Shown one piece after another: positions 52,690 through 62,419 of a stretch of DNA of 64,000 nt. This DNA comes from Occallatibacter savannae. Its GTDB lineage: Bacteria > Acidobacteriota > Terriglobia > Terriglobales > Acidobacteriaceae. The notes beneath the pieces are model-generated. The model ran no database searches. It had not been told where the DNA came from and saw only the letters and a list, made by a program, of their open reading frames with translations. The DNA is taken from positions 682,001-746,000 of the forward strand of contig NZ_QFFY01000003.1 of the NCBI RefSeq assembly GCF_003131205.1. The letters are read 5' to 3'. The position numbers were made by a program, and so were the translations under genes. Numbering within the stretch: position 1 is the stretch's first letter; each line of letters begins with the position of its first letter.

Positions 52690-55524
52690 CTACTGAATCA
52701 ATGTTCCCTGTTCGTCTTCCTTGCCGTTAACTTCGTCCGGTGGGATGATCACGGCCGCTGCGACCTTGTCATCCGCTTCGAGGTTCAGCAGGCGTACGCC
52801 CTGGGTATTGCGGCCGGCCGAGCGCACGGTGTTGGTGTCGATGCGGATGATCTTGCCCCACTGGCTGATGACCATCAGCTCCGAGGTTTCGTTCACTAGC
52901 AGGATCGAAGTCGTCTTGCCGACCTTCGGAGTGGCTTTCAGGTTGGTAACGCCCTGCGCGCCGCGCGCGGTGAGCCGGTATTCGTCGACATCCGTCCGCT
53001 TGCCGAATCCGTTCTCTGTCACGGTGAGGATGCGGGACTGCGTGACGCAGAGTTTCTCGTCGAGGTCCTTGAGCGCCGACACCGCATCATCGAGAGCCTT
53101 CTCAGCCTTCTTCTCTTTGTCTTTCAGCTTTTCGTTCTCGGGATCACCGTTGCGGCGGTCTTCGCGCGCCTTCTGCAACGCATCCTTCGCATCAGAGTAG
53201 GCCTTACGTAGCGACTTGAGTTTGTCCGTCAGGTTGCGAGCCTTGGCGCACTCATCGCGTTCCTGGTCGCGTGCTTCGTCGGAGTCAGTGATGGCAGCGC
53301 CGATGACATAGTCGCCCTTTTTAAGCGAGATGCCCTTGTTGCCTGCGGCATTGCGGCCCATCGGGCGCAGACCGATTCCGCTGCGCTCAGGATCGTACTC
53401 TTCCTGAAAGCGGATCGCCATCCCTTCTCGAGTGGCGATAAAGATGGTCTGCTTGCCGTTGGTAATGCCTGCAGTGACCAGGTCGTCGTCCTTGTCGAGG
53501 TTGATGGCGATGATGCCGCGCGCCATCACATTGGAGAAGTCCTTCAGCGGAGTTTTCTTCACTACGCCATTGCGCGTGGCGAAGAAGATGTACTTGCCTT
53601 CCTCTTCCAGGTCGCGTACGGGCAGGATGGTGCGGACGTTCTCGCCGGGCTGCAGGCTCAGCAAGCTGGCGATCGACTTGCCCTTGCCCGCCGCACCCAC
53701 GTCGGGAATCTCGTACACCTTGAGCCAGTACACGCGCCCCGTGTTTGTAAAGCAGAGCAGGTACGCGTGCGTCGAGTCGATGATGAGCTGCGAGACAAAA
53801 TCTTCTTCGCGCGTCTTCATCCCCGTACGGCCCGTGCCTCCGCGACGCTGCTGACGATAGATTGAGATGGGCGTCCGCTTCAGGTATCCCTGGTGCGATA
53901 CGGTGACAGCCACCTGCTCGTCGGCGATCAGGTCTTCAAGCTGAATTTCGGCCGACTCATCGATGATCTGCGTGCGGCGCTCGTCGCCGTACTTGTCGCG
54001 GACTGCTTCCAGTTCTTTAACGATCACGTTGCGCAGCTTTTTATCGCTGGCGAGAATCGCTTCGTACTCAGCGATCTTCTCGCGAATCTCCCTCATCTCA
54101 TTCAGAATCTCGTCGACTGAGAGCTGCGTCAGGCGATAGAGCTGCAATTCGAGAATCGCATCAACCTGCCGCAAAGAGAGGCCGCGTTCTTCGTTTGGCA
54201 GCCGCTCGCGATCGAGGTTGATGACGATCTCGGTGCCCTTGCCCCACGCGTACAGGTTTTCTCGTGCTTCTGCGCGCGAACCGGATGCGCGAATGATCTT
54301 GATAACCGTATCGAGATTATCGAGAGCAATCTTGTAGCCTTCGAGGATGTGTTCGCGCTCACGCGCCTTGCGCAGCAGGTACACGGTCCGGCGTTGCACC
54401 ACGTCAATGCGGTGGTCGACAAACGCGCGAATCGCGGAATCGAGACCCAGTTCCTTCGGCTGGCCGTTGAGCACCGCAAGCAGGATCATGGAGAAGCTCT
54501 CCTGCATCTGCGTGTGCTTGTGAAGCTGGTTGAGAATGATCTCCGGCTGCGCGCCGCGCTTGAGTTCGATCACGATGCGCATGCCGTCGCGGTCGCTCTC
54601 GTCGCGCACATCGCCGATGTCGTCGATCACTTTTTCGGTCACCAGCTCTGCGATTCGCTCGATGAGCTTCGATTTGTTGACCTGATAGGGGATCTCCGTG
54701 ACGATGATCGCCTGTCGTTCCTTCGTGATGCTTTCAATCGCCGCCTTGGCGCGCATCATAAAGCGGCCGCGGCCCGTCTTGTAGGCTTGCGCGATCCCCG
54801 CGCGACCGTATAGGAATCCGCCGGTCGGGAAGTCTGGGCCTTGAACGTGCTTCAAAATCTCGGCGAGCCCAGCTTTGGGGTTTTTGACCACCTCAATCGT
54901 GGCGTTCACGATTTCGGTGAGGTTGTGCGGCGGAATGTTCGTCGCCATGCCTACGGCGATGCCGCTCGATCCGTTCACCAGAAGGTTCGGGATGCGTGTC
55001 GGCAAAACCGAAGGCTCCTGCGTCGACTCGTCGTAGTTAGGAACGAAGTCGACCGTCTCCATGTCGATGTCGGCCAGCAGCTCGCCGGTCACGCGCATCA
55101 TGCGGCACTCGGTGTAACGCATGGCAGCCGGCGGGTCGCCATCGACCGAACCGAAATTGCCCTGGCCGTCAACGAGCGGATAACGCAGCGAAAACGGCTG
55201 CGCCATACGCACCAGCGTGTCGTAGATGGCAGAGTCGCCGTGCGGGTGATACACACCCATCGCCTGACCGACAACCTTCGCGCACTTTGTGTATTTCTTG
55301 TTGTACTCGAGCCCCATCTCGCTCATGGTGTAGAGCACGCGACGATGCACGGGCTTCAATCCATCGCGGGCGTCAGGAAGAGCGCGCCCGATGATCACCG
55401 ACATCGAGTAGTCGAGATACGACCGGCGCATCTCCTCTTCGATATTGATCGGGATCAGATTCGTGTTATCGCGTGGTGGCGTACCGCCATCAAGGGGGAG
55501 CTGGGGGTTCTTATCGTCTGCCAT
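52690..55524 (-). CDS. gyrA: DNA gyrase subunit A with a coiled-coil insertion
   Basis: About 944 residues, longer than the usual 800-880. Counting from the in-frame TTG at 55536 (the chosen ATG 55524 is residue 5), the catalytic tyrosine is Tyr141 (AMRYTE) and the quinolone region [17 protein letters not shown] has the susceptible residues Ser102 and Asp106. The GyrA box QRRGGTG lies near 561, so it is gyrase and not topoisomerase IV. Within the C-terminal pinwheel, about residues 748-830 are a highly charged Lys/Glu/Asp/Arg/Ala helix-forming stretch ([20 protein letters not shown] ... [19 protein letters not shown]) inserted between blades [10 protein letters not shown] and [13 protein letters not shown]; this explains the extra length. 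Confidence 0.97.
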   Translation of the reverse strand: MADDKNPQLPLDGGTPPRDNTNLIPINIEEEMRRSYLDYSMSVIIGRALPDARDGLKPVHRRVLYTMSEMGLEYNKKYTKCAKVVGQAMGVYHPHGDSAIYDTLVRMAQPFSLRYPLVDGQGNFGSVDGDPPAAMRYTECRMMRVTGELLADIDMETVDFVPNYDESTQEPSVLPTRIPNLLVNGSSGIAVGMATNIPPHNLTEIVNATIEVVKNPKAGLAEILKHVQGPDFPTGGFLYGRAGIAQAYKTGRGRFMMRAKAAIESITKERQAIIVTEIPYQVNKSKLIERIAELVTEKVIDDIGDVRDESDRDGMRIVIELKRGAQPEIILNQLHKHTQMQESFSMILLAVLNGQPKELGLDSAIRAFVDHRIDVVQRRTVYLLRKAREREHILEGYKIALDNLDTVIKIIRASGSRAEARENLYAWGKGTEIVINLDRERLPNEERGLSLRQVDAILELQLYRLTQLSVDEILNEMREIREKIAEYEAILASDKKLRNVIVKELEAVRDKYGDERRTQIIDESAEIQLEDLIADEQVAVTVSHQGYLKRTPISIYRQQRRGGTGRTGMKTREEDFVSQLIIDSTHAYLLCFTNTGRVYWLKVYEIPDVGAAGKGKSIASLLSLQPGENVRTILPVRDLEEEGKYIFFATRNGVVKKTPLKDFSNVMARGIIAINLDKDDDLVTAGITNGKQTIFIATREGMAIRFQEEYDPERSGIGLRPMGRNAAGNKGISLKKGDYVIGAAITDSDEARDQERDECAKARNLTDKLKSLRKAYSDAKDALQKAREDRRNGDPENEKLKDKEKKAEKALDDAVSALKDLDEKLCVTQSRILTVTENGFGKRTDVDEYRLTARGAQGVTNLKATPKVGKTTSILLVNETSELMVISQWGKIIRIDTNTVRSAGRNTQGVRLLNLEADDKVAAAVIIPPDEVNGKEDEQGTLIQ

Positions 55525-55763
55525 AGAGGTCGTCAAGCCCGCTGAAGAGGCGGCAAAAAGTCACCGGAAAAAGCAGGACCGGAATTCTTCGGGCTACACG
55601 CCTATTTTACCCTTCGAGGGCCGCAATCAGCAACTCAGGATTCGATATTTAAGTTCCCATTTTTCTTCAGCTTGCGAGACGCCCGTAAACCGTCTGGATG
55701 ACCTATTTCAGACTTCCCTTGGAGGACGGTTTTCCACATCGGAAGCGGGCCCTTTAGCATCGC

Positions 55764-57017
55764 TCAGCGCGCCACTCTCCAGGGCGAGGTCGTGGTCCAC
55801 GTCGCGAGTTGCTGCCGCGCCCAGTCGGTTGATTTGTCCTTGTGGCACGACGTGCATGGATTAGGGATTCCGGACCTCTCCGTGTCGTCCGGCGTAATGA
55901 AACGGAACGTGTGCGCAGCCACGTAGTTGTCCTTGATGGTCTGCTCGATGCGCGGCATGTGGCACGCCGTGCACAGGCTGCCGGCGCTGTTTGCGGAGTG
56001 GTGCGTATGCTCACTCACCGTGCCGCGCAGGCCCGCCGGGTTCTGCTTCGTGTGGCAGCCAAGGCAGAGCGCGTTGCCGCTTACCGGCAGGTTGGACACC
56101 ACGCTGCTGTGCACTTCGTGGCAATCGAAACAGCGGAGCTGGCGGTGATACATGTTGCTCTGCACAAAGTCGTTGCCCTGCATCCGATTCTTGTGCGACG
56201 TGAGGTCGGCGTACTGGAAGAAGTTCGTCGTACCGGGTTTCGTCTCCTCAAGCTGCCAGTAGTCCGCCAGCCGCTCTCCGGCTGTGAACCCGACCGGCCA
56301 GTCGAAGTACTTGCCCTCAATTGGGTTCTTCAGCGGACGGCCCTGGCTGTGGCACTGGATGCAGACATCGTTGGCACGCACAAAGTCCAGCTTGTCGGGA
56401 TTCACGATGTTCGATTTGGTCGCATGCGCCACATGCTCACTGCCGGGCCCGTGACACTTTTCGCAGCCTACGTTCCACTCCGTCACCTGCTTGGTGTGCA
56501 CGTCGTAGTTCACCGAGTGACAGCCGTCGCAGGTTGGCCCGGTGGGGCGGTCGAAGTTCGTGGGGCCATAGTACGGCACCCACCAGTCTGTGCCCGCTTC
56601 CACGTGGTAGGCCAGCCATTTCTTCTTGGCAACGTCCCACTGCGCCGGCAATGGGAAGTAGTCATCTCCTCGCTTGGCGAAATAGCGCTGCTTGAAGCGG
56701 CCGCCGTACGTGAACGCAACATCGTCCAGAGTGAAGGTTCGAACCGGGTCAGGATGCGCGAAGTCGCCGACGACTGCTTCCGGATGCTGCTTCGGATCCA
56801 GAAGAATGTTCGCCATCCGACTCTTCTTCCAGCCGTTGTACTGCTCGAGGTGACAGGTTTTACAGGCGTCAGAACCAACGTAGTGCCGTGCTGGCGACGA
56901 GGCCGGCTTCTCCGCGGCGCTGGAAGGTGAGTTCTGAGCGCGCGCTGCGCTTCCAGCAAAAACCAGGAGCAAGACGCATGCGGCAGCCGACAGCCAGTTT
57001 CGGAACAAGAACGTCAT
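55764..57017 (-). CDS. Exported octaheme c-type cytochrome
   Basis: A 417-residue periplasmic protein. A signal peptide (LSAAACVLLLVFAGSAARA) is followed by eight CxxCH heme sites: CKTCH, CDGCH, CEKCH, CIQCH, CFDCH, CLGCH, CTACH and CTSCH. Several further histidines can serve as distal ligands. It resembles the cytochrome c554-like multiheme proteins that pass electrons or reduce nitrogen or sulfur oxyanions; a terminal reductase activity cannot be inferred without a distinct active-site heme, and all eight sites are the ordinary CxxCH type. It stands upstream of no obvious partner: the next reverse-strand gene upstream is a GT39-like protein 38 bases away. Confidence 0.92.
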   Translation of the reverse strand: MTFLFRNWLSAAACVLLLVFAGSAARAQNSPSSAAEKPASSPARHYVGSDACKTCHLEQYNGWKKSRMANILLDPKQHPEAVVGDFAHPDPVRTFTLDDVAFTYGGRFKQRYFAKRGDDYFPLPAQWDVAKKKWLAYHVEAGTDWWVPYYGPTNFDRPTGPTCDGCHSVNYDVHTKQVTEWNVGCEKCHGPGSEHVAHATKSNIVNPDKLDFVRANDVCIQCHSQGRPLKNPIEGKYFDWPVGFTAGERLADYWQLEETKPGTTNFFQYADLTSHKNRMQGNDFVQSNMYHRQLRCFDCHEVHSSVVSNLPVSGNALCLGCHTKQNPAGLRGTVSEHTHHSANSAGSLCTACHMPRIEQTIKDNYVAAHTFRFITPDDTERSGIPNPCTSCHKDKSTDWARQQLATWTTTSPWRVAR

Positions 57018-57054
57018 CGGGACCTCGATCGTTTCAGACTGCGATGACCAGTGT

Positions 57055-58281
57055 TCAGACGAGCCGGGGAAGGCTCATGATGCAAATGACTACTTGAAGG
57101 ATAACCAACGACGTGGCGGCGACGATGAAGACCTTCCGCCGTTCGGATTCAAACGCGTCGGCGAAGACTCCGCCGATGAACGTCAGCAAAAACGGCAGAG
57201 CCCACAACGACGTATTCGCCGGAACGCCTTTGGTCACGAGGAGAAGGAGAACCGCCGTGCAGATCAGAGGGGCCGTATTGCCGAAGTAGCGCGAGCGATT
57301 GACGCCGATATAGAGCAGAAAAGCCGCACCCGCCGCAACGATGATCCCGGTGATGGATGGGAAGGTGAAAAAACGCTTGACAGATTCGAGTGAAACGGAA
57401 AGGAACCCCGCCCCAGATCGGAAGACATAGCTGAAAGCGTCTGGCGACAACCCGTAACACGCAAACAGCAACGCAAGCGCTCCCGCCGAGGCAAGCAGCA
57501 CAATGGGCAGAACCTGGCTGCGCCGGCCCTCCGCAATCCACAGCATCAATGCGAGCCCCAGCAAGGCCGCCACGGGAAGGGCTACGATGTGCCCGGCGGC
57601 GGCGATCCCCAGAACGACCGTAAGCAGGATGATGCGCGGACGCCACTTGCGCCGCGGGCCCTGCATCGCATGCGCGACCCCTATACAGGTGTAGATGCCA
57701 CCATAGATGCCAAGCGCGGTCAGGATCTCGGGGCTTGGCGACAGGCAGGCCTTCAGCACGAGCGGCGAGAAGCAGTAGAGCGCCAACGCGACGTATCCGC
57801 CCATGTTACCGTAGAGTCGCCGCGTCACCCACCAGAGGCCGCCGCCGAGCACGACTCCCGCTGCAAGAAAAGGCAGGCGCAGGAGCAGAAGCACGTGCGT
57901 CATCTGGTGGCGAAGTTCCCAAGTGCTGAGCCCGGTACTTCCCTGCCCTCCATTGCCCTGAAACACGCGATCCTCCGGCTTGCGGAACAGGTCAACGCCA
58001 TGCTGCACGAGTAGATTCAGCGTGAGCGGGAGGCCTGCAATGCGATATGCCAGGATGCCGTCGCGAATGTTGCCGCAGGTGGTGTAGTAGCCCGCGAGAG
58101 GCGATGGCTTCTCCCACGTTTCGCGCCCGCAGCGCGCGTACTGATAATCGCGCTCAGAGAGCGTCTGGTGCCCGGCGACCAATAGGCCCTGTAGAAGAAA
58201 GAGCGCAAGCATCACCGCGGCGATACGCTGAGGCAGGTTGAAATGGAAGCGGCGGATGCGGGCGAATCGGGGTGTCATCAA
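57055..58281 (-). CDS. GT39-like polytopic membrane protein
   Basis: A 408-residue membrane protein with about ten helices (IAAVMLALFLLQGLLVAGHQ; FLAAGVVLGGGLWWVTRRLY; YVALALYCFSPLVLKACLSP). The loop after the first helix (SERDYQYARCGRETW) and the FSPLVLKACLSPSPEILTAL helix resemble glycosyltransferase family 39/ArnT-type proteins, but the acidic DE pair of active enzymes is not obvious, so activity is doubtful. The product may be a related lipid-linked sugar transferase or an unassigned membrane protein. It is followed by the octaheme cytochrome on the same strand. Confidence 0.65.
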   Translation of the reverse strand: MMTPRFARIRRFHFNLPQRIAAVMLALFLLQGLLVAGHQTLSERDYQYARCGRETWEKPSPLAGYYTTCGNIRDGILAYRIAGLPLTLNLLVQHGVDLFRKPEDRVFQGNGGQGSTGLSTWELRHQMTHVLLLLRLPFLAAGVVLGGGLWWVTRRLYGNMGGYVALALYCFSPLVLKACLSPSPEILTALGIYGGIYTCIGVAHAMQGPRRKWRPRIILLTVVLGIAAAGHIVALPVAALLGLALMLWIAEGRRSQVLPIVLLASAGALALLFACYGLSPDAFSYVFRSGAGFLSVSLESVKRFFTFPSITGIIVAAGAAFLLYIGVNRSRYFGNTAPLICTAVLLLLVTKGVPANTSLWALPFLLTFIGGVFADAFESERRKVFIVAATSLVILQVVICIMSLPRLV

Positions 58282-58382
58282 AACGAGCGAACAGACCTAT
58301 CCAGTCTAAATGGCCCAATTGAGCTGCCTATCCAGGATCACAGGCTCAGGCAAGGTAAGGTGCTATGCTTCAGCATTCAGCG

Positions 58383-58973
58383 ATGAGCACCGTCCACACC
58401 ATCGGGCACTCCACGCATTCTTGCGAAGAGCTCACGCATGCATTGAAAGAAAATCGTATCGAAGTCCTGGTCGATATCCGATCCACTCCGTATTCCAGCT
58501 TCTCACCTCAGTTCGACCGTGAGCTTCTAAAGGAACGCCTGCAACAGTCAGGGATCAAGTATCTCTTTCTCGGCGCTGAGCTCGGGGGACGCCCAGGAAG
58601 GTCAGATTACTACGATTCGCGCGGGCGGGCAGTCTACGGCCGAATGGTTTCAGATGTCGAATTCACCGCCGGAATCGACCGATTGGAACGTGGAATGGGA
58701 GAATTCCGGGTCGCAATCATGTGCGGCGAAGAAGATCCAACTCATTGCCACCGCCGGCTTCTTGTCAGCCGAGTCCTGATTGAACGAGGGCACGACATCC
58801 TCCACATTCGTTCCAACGGCCGTATACAAACCGAGACGCAGCTTGCAACAGACTCGGGCATAGAGCTCATTGACTCACAACCTGCGCTGTTCGCAGAGAT
58901 GGATCAGGATAGATGGAGATCTACAGCATCGGTTTCACACAAAAGAGCGCCGAAGGATTTTTCGAAACCTTAA
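58383..58973 (+). CDS. DUF488 family protein (first of two)
   Basis: A 196-residue soluble protein. VHTIGHSTHSCEELTHALKE, then VLVDIRSTPYSSFSPQFDRE, KYLFLGAELGGRP, and the family motif C-G-E-E-D-P-x-H-C-H-R-R. These match DUF488, a family with an unproven role in nucleic-acid metabolism or defence. Start ATG 58383 is preferred over 58365 because the family begins M-x-x-x-H/Y-T-I-G-H-S. The last 61 bases overlap the second DUF488 gene, so the two are coupled. Confidence 0.85.
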   Translation: MSTVHTIGHSTHSCEELTHALKENRIEVLVDIRSTPYSSFSPQFDRELLKERLQQSGIKYLFLGAELGGRPGRSDYYDSRGRAVYGRMVSDVEFTAGIDRLERGMGEFRVAIMCGEEDPTHCHRRLLVSRVLIERGHDILHIRSNGRIQTETQLATDSGIELIDSQPALFAEMDQDRWRSTASVSHKRAPKDFSKP

Positions 58974-59350
58974 GGGCGAACCGAATCGAACGGCTCCTCG
59001 ACATCCGGTTGAATAACACTTCCCAGTTGGCTGGATTCGCCAAAGCACGCGATCTTGCCTACTTTACGGCAAGGATATGTGGCGCGGAGTACAGGCATGA
59101 GTCATTGCTCGCGCCTACGCAGGAGATTCTTGACGCGTTTAAGAAGCAGAAGGGCGACTGGAACGTCTACTGCGATGCTTACGTGGCCCTCATTACGGAT
59201 CGCAGAGTAGAAGACCAGCTCGACAGAGAAGAATTCTCTAAACGGACAGCGATGCTGTGCAGTGAACCGACCCCCGAACATTGCCATCGGAGGCTCGCGC
59301 TGGAATACCTGGAGTCGAAGTGGGGAGGATTCGAAATTCATCACCTCTAG
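58913..59350 (+). CDS. DUF488 family protein (second, shorter)
   Basis: A 145-residue protein: MEIYSIGFTQKSAEGFFETL, LLDIRLNNTSQLAGFAKARD, and CSEPTPEHCHRRLALEYL carrying the same C-x-E...C-H-R motif. It is the compact DUF488 form and is different enough from the first copy not to be a recent duplication. It starts inside the end of the first gene (61-base overlap) and is followed 94 bases later by the dual-OB protein, so all three form one operon. Confidence 0.85.
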   Translation: MEIYSIGFTQKSAEGFFETLRANRIERLLDIRLNNTSQLAGFAKARDLAYFTARICGAEYRHESLLAPTQEILDAFKKQKGDWNVYCDAYVALITDRRVEDQLDREEFSKRTAMLCSEPTPEHCHRRLALEYLESKWGGFEIHHL

Positions 59351-59444
59351 CGACTTCCCGACTTCCGCCGATCGTGCCAAGGATCACATCCTCAGATCAG
59401 CGACTTGAAGAAGAATGAACCATTCCCCAGGAGAAATTGCGGGA

Positions 59445-60140
59445 ATGTCGCTGACTCGGATCGTTTGCCTTGCCAACTCTTACAAACACGACCATCGGTG
59501 CGTCGCAGGGATAGACCTTAGAACCAAGCAGTGGGTTCGCCTAGTCGGCAATTCAATTCCTGGATGCATGACATTAGCGGAAGCGAGCTATGTCGACGGT
59601 ACCCCCTTGCGTCTGCTTGATGTGTTCGAAGTTGAGTTGGCGGAACCATGCGGGACCGATGACCATCCTGAAGACGTGAGGGTGTCCCGGGGCGCAATAT
59701 TCTTCTCTCGCAAGTTCAACGGCTTTTCCGACTGCCGACTGCTAGCGGGAGTCAAAGCCAAAGCCGGGCAAGTGCTCCAGGGATACAGAGACCGGGTATT
59801 TGCTGACCCGATCCGGAGAAACTCCCCTTGCCGATCTCTCGAGCTCATTCGACCGGATGATCTGTGGTGGTGGATTAGGAATGACGGTAAGCGCAAGAGT
59901 CGCGCGTTGTTCCGGTCGAATCGCACCCGGTTCGATCTAGCGGTGACAGACCCCGAATGGCTCGAGAAACTGGCCCCTCTGGAACCCGGAATTTACCCAC
60001 ACGGCTCTTTCTTCTCACGGAATGCTCAAGAGACATACCTCACGATAAGCATGAGCGAGCCATTCGAACGGTTTCGATACAAGCTGGTCGCAGGCGTCAT
60101 CTCGGCGCGTGCCAGCGGTGGATTCGAGGATCGCGCTTGA
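59445..60140 (+). CDS. Dual OB-fold domain (DuOB-like) protein
   Basis: A 231-residue protein opening with MSLTRIVCLANSYKHDHRCV then AGIDLRTKQWVRLVG, which matches from memory the start of the dual OB-containing domain family (R-I-V-C-L-A-N-S-x-K-x-x-x-R-C-V-A-G). The second half (LRPDDLWWW-like IRPDDLWWWIRNDGKRKSRA) is less conserved. OB folds bind single-stranded nucleic acid or oligonucleotides. Genes of this type occur next to DUF488 genes, as here. The start at 59445 (AGGAG 11 bases upstream) is preferred by family alignment; ATG 59415 is in frame. Confidence 0.7.
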   Translation: MSLTRIVCLANSYKHDHRCVAGIDLRTKQWVRLVGNSIPGCMTLAEASYVDGTPLRLLDVFEVELAEPCGTDDHPEDVRVSRGAIFFSRKFNGFSDCRLLAGVKAKAGQVLQGYRDRVFADPIRRNSPCRSLELIRPDDLWWWIRNDGKRKSRALFRSNRTRFDLAVTDPEWLEKLAPLEPGIYPHGSFFSRNAQETYLTISMSEPFERFRYKLVAGVISARASGGFEDRA

Positions 60141-60195
60141 AACGCCACAGGCCGCCTTGCGGCGGGCTGAGCAGATGAGAGCAACTTGTCGGATG

Positions 60196-60894
60196 TTAGT
60201 TCTGGGCGAGAGAACCGAAGTCGGCACTGCCGACGGCCGTGCTTCCGTCAGCGCCGTTATAGGTCGCGGTCACCTTGGCTTTGCCCAGGGTCATCGCGCG
60301 AGCCACGCCAGTGGTGGCGTCGACTCTGACAGCCTGCGGATTGCTCGATGACCAATCGATCTTGCCATTGAGCGGAACCAGCGTTCCGTCTTCCGTCTTT
60401 CCGACGGCGATGAACTTCGCCATGCCGTTCAGAGCTGAACTCTGGCCGGAAAGGCGGATCACAGAAAGGCTCGTGACGGCCGTCTTCGGGGCCACAGGCT
60501 CCTGCTCGATGAAGTTCGCATAGCCCACGATGATTCCGTGGAAGCCCTGCGCACTGGCAGACATGAGGATGTTCGCGTTGAATGTGCTGCCCGGGTTCGC
60601 GCAGGTGGTTACGCTGGCAAGCCCGTCTGTCGAGATAGTCAAAAGCTGAGTGTCAAACGACTTCCATGTAACTTGCGAAGTTATATCGCGCGTAACGGCC
60701 GCGTGATTCGGGCGCGTGAAAGTTCCGATCGCGGTAAGCTGCGACTGAACCTGCACCGTTCCGCAAGGGCCAAGCAACGCCGTCGTTGTGGTGGGAATAA
60801 TCTGGATCGAGGTCAGCGCCGGATCGACCGCGCAGCTTGTAAAGGGGATCACCGCACCGAGCATCAACAAGGCACCCAACGAACGATTACGCAT
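60196..60894 (-). CDS. Secreted Ig-like (Big_2) lipoprotein candidate
   Basis: A 232-residue exported protein. The start at 60894 has GGAG 9 bases upstream; ATG 60903 would be too close to it. The signal region is LGALLMLGAVIPFTSCAVDP, with Cys in a degenerate lipobox (F-T-S-C). A Ser/Thr-rich stretch is followed by two Big_2-type Ig-like domains: TRDITSQVTWKSFDTQLLTI with STDGLASVTTC, and GKIDWSSSNPQAVRVDATTG with VARAMTLGKAKVTATYNGAD. Such proteins decorate the cell surface. Its 3' end faces the dual-OB gene. Confidence 0.8.
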   Translation of the reverse strand: MRNRSLGALLMLGAVIPFTSCAVDPALTSIQIIPTTTTALLGPCGTVQVQSQLTAIGTFTRPNHAAVTRDITSQVTWKSFDTQLLTISTDGLASVTTCANPGSTFNANILMSASAQGFHGIIVGYANFIEQEPVAPKTAVTSLSVIRLSGQSSALNGMAKFIAVGKTEDGTLVPLNGKIDWSSSNPQAVRVDATTGVARAMTLGKAKVTATYNGADGSTAVGSADFGSLAQN

Positions 60895-61330
60895 AAACGA
60901 CATCTCCTGGCGTCTCCGCCTTGCTGACCTGTTTCGTCGCGGTCAGCTCGACCACCGGGGATCTGCTCCCCGAAAAGCATTGCAATCAGTTGGCAAGCGC
61001 CGCAGCGTCTGCGCATGCATCGCAAAAAGTCTGTGGTTGTACCGGGGCTGGACGCAGAGATTCACTGCATCTGACCGTCAACACACCTGTCTCCTCATGA
61101 GAGGTGGCCCAAGAATACGGCAGTTCAAAGCGGCGAATCAATAACAATCTTGGATCGAAGAGCCTTGTTTGTTACGCGCGTAACTAGCGAAAGGCAGCGG
61201 AGTTGTGAGCAATTTGGAGTTAGGTGAGAAATAAGCATGGCCGAAAAACGGAGTTACCCGACTTAGTCCTTTCGTGTCACGGCGAAGGCGGTTTTGCCGG
61301 GCACCCCCGCAGCCGCTACACTGCTGGCAC
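60895..61330. other. Divergent region upstream of ruvB with a perfect palindrome
   Basis: 436 bases without a gene. It contains the perfect 14-base palindrome GTTACGCGCGTAAC at 61171-61184 and a small GGGGA/TCCCC hairpin near 60957-60971. The palindrome is an operator candidate for either flanking gene; it does not resemble the LexA boxes known to me. ruvB's frame stays open to 61274. Confidence 0.4.
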
Positions 61331-62368
61331 ATGGTCATCGCGCGCGACAACTCCCCGGAACGTCTTGTAAGCGCCTCGCGCGCCGAGGAAGAGCAGAGTT
61401 TTGAGCTGAAGCTCCGTCCGCGCTGGCTGAAGGAGTTCATCGGGCAGGCCAAAGCGAAAGAACAGCTGGCCATCGCGCTGGAGGCGGCAAAGTCGCGCGG
61501 GGAGGCGCTGGATCACGTCCTGCTGTTCGGTCCTCCGGGTTTGGGCAAGACCACGCTGGCTACGATCATCGCCAACGAGCTTGGCGTTGGTTTTCAGCAG
61601 ACCTCGGGACCGGCGCTGCAGATTCAGGGCGACCTGACCGCGATCCTGACCAACCTTCGCGACCGGCAGGTACTCTTTCTCGACGAGATACACCGGATGC
61701 AGCCGGTTCTCGAAGAGAAGCTCTATACCGCTCTTGAGGACTACAAGCTCGACATCATCATTGGACAGGGACCCGCGGCACGCACGCACGTGATGGAGAT
61801 CAAACCCTTCACGTTTGTCGGCGCAACAACGCGGCCTGGGCTGCTGAGTTCTCCTCTGCGCTCGCGTTTTGGGATTCTGCTCCGGCTCGAGTTCTACACC
61901 GAAGACGACCTTCGCGTGATCGTGCAGCGTTCAGCGGAGGTTCTCGGCGTGCCTATCGACGCAGACGGCGCGGCGGAGATCGCGCTGCGCTCACGCGGAA
62001 CGCCGCGTATCGCCAACCGTCTTCTACGCCGCGTGCGCGACTTCGCCCAGGTGCGCGGGACCGGTGTCATCGACAGGCCCACGGCAAACGCCGCTCTGAC
62101 GATGCTGGAAGTGGATGCGCATGGATTTGACGAGATCGACCGGCGGCTGATGCTGACGATCATGCAGAAATACGATGGCGGTCCGGTCGGCTTGGGGACT
62201 CTCGCAGCGACTCTGGCCGAAGAAGAAGATGCTCTCGAGGAGGTATACGAGCCGTTTCTCATTCAGATCGGCTTTCTCGATCGCACGCCGCGCGGACGCG
62301 TGGCCACACGGCTTGCGTACGAGCACTTCGGCGTGCCAATGCCCGGACGACAAGGTGGATTGTTCTAA
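61331..62368 (+). CDS. ruvB: Holliday junction branch-migration ATPase RuvB
   Basis: A 345-residue AAA+ motor that drives branch migration with Ruv[21 protein letters not shown] leads; Walker A is GPPGLGKTT, Walker B LFLDEIHR, sensor 1 GATTRPG, arginine finger in LRSRFGI, and the winged-helix end is [20 protein letters not shown]. All motifs are intact. ATG 61331 is chosen because it gives the normal family length; the longer frame from 61274 adds a basic stretch without resemblance. ruvA and ruvC are not in the window. Confidence 0.96.
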   Translation: MVIARDNSPERLVSASRAEEEQSFELKLRPRWLKEFIGQAKAKEQLAIALEAAKSRGEALDHVLLFGPPGLGKTTLATIIANELGVGFQQTSGPALQIQGDLTAILTNLRDRQVLFLDEIHRMQPVLEEKLYTALEDYKLDIIIGQGPAARTHVMEIKPFTFVGATTRPGLLSSPLRSRFGILLRLEFYTEDDLRVIVQRSAEVLGVPIDADGAAEIALRSRGTPRIANRLLRRVRDFAQVRGTGVIDRPTANAALTMLEVDAHGFDEIDRRLMLTIMQKYDGGPVGLGTLAATLAEEEDALEEVYEPFLIQIGFLDRTPRGRVATRLAYEHFGVPMPGRQGGLF

Positions 62369-62419
62369 CCCGCTTTCAGCTCTCAGCTGTCAGCTATCAG
62401 TGATATCGGGAGAAGAGTT

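Noticed and set aside
55842..56930. 362-codon plus-strand frame opposite the octaheme cytochrome
   Set aside because: The minus strand carries eight CxxCH motifs and a signal peptide; the plus frame is Arg/Val-rich without motifs.
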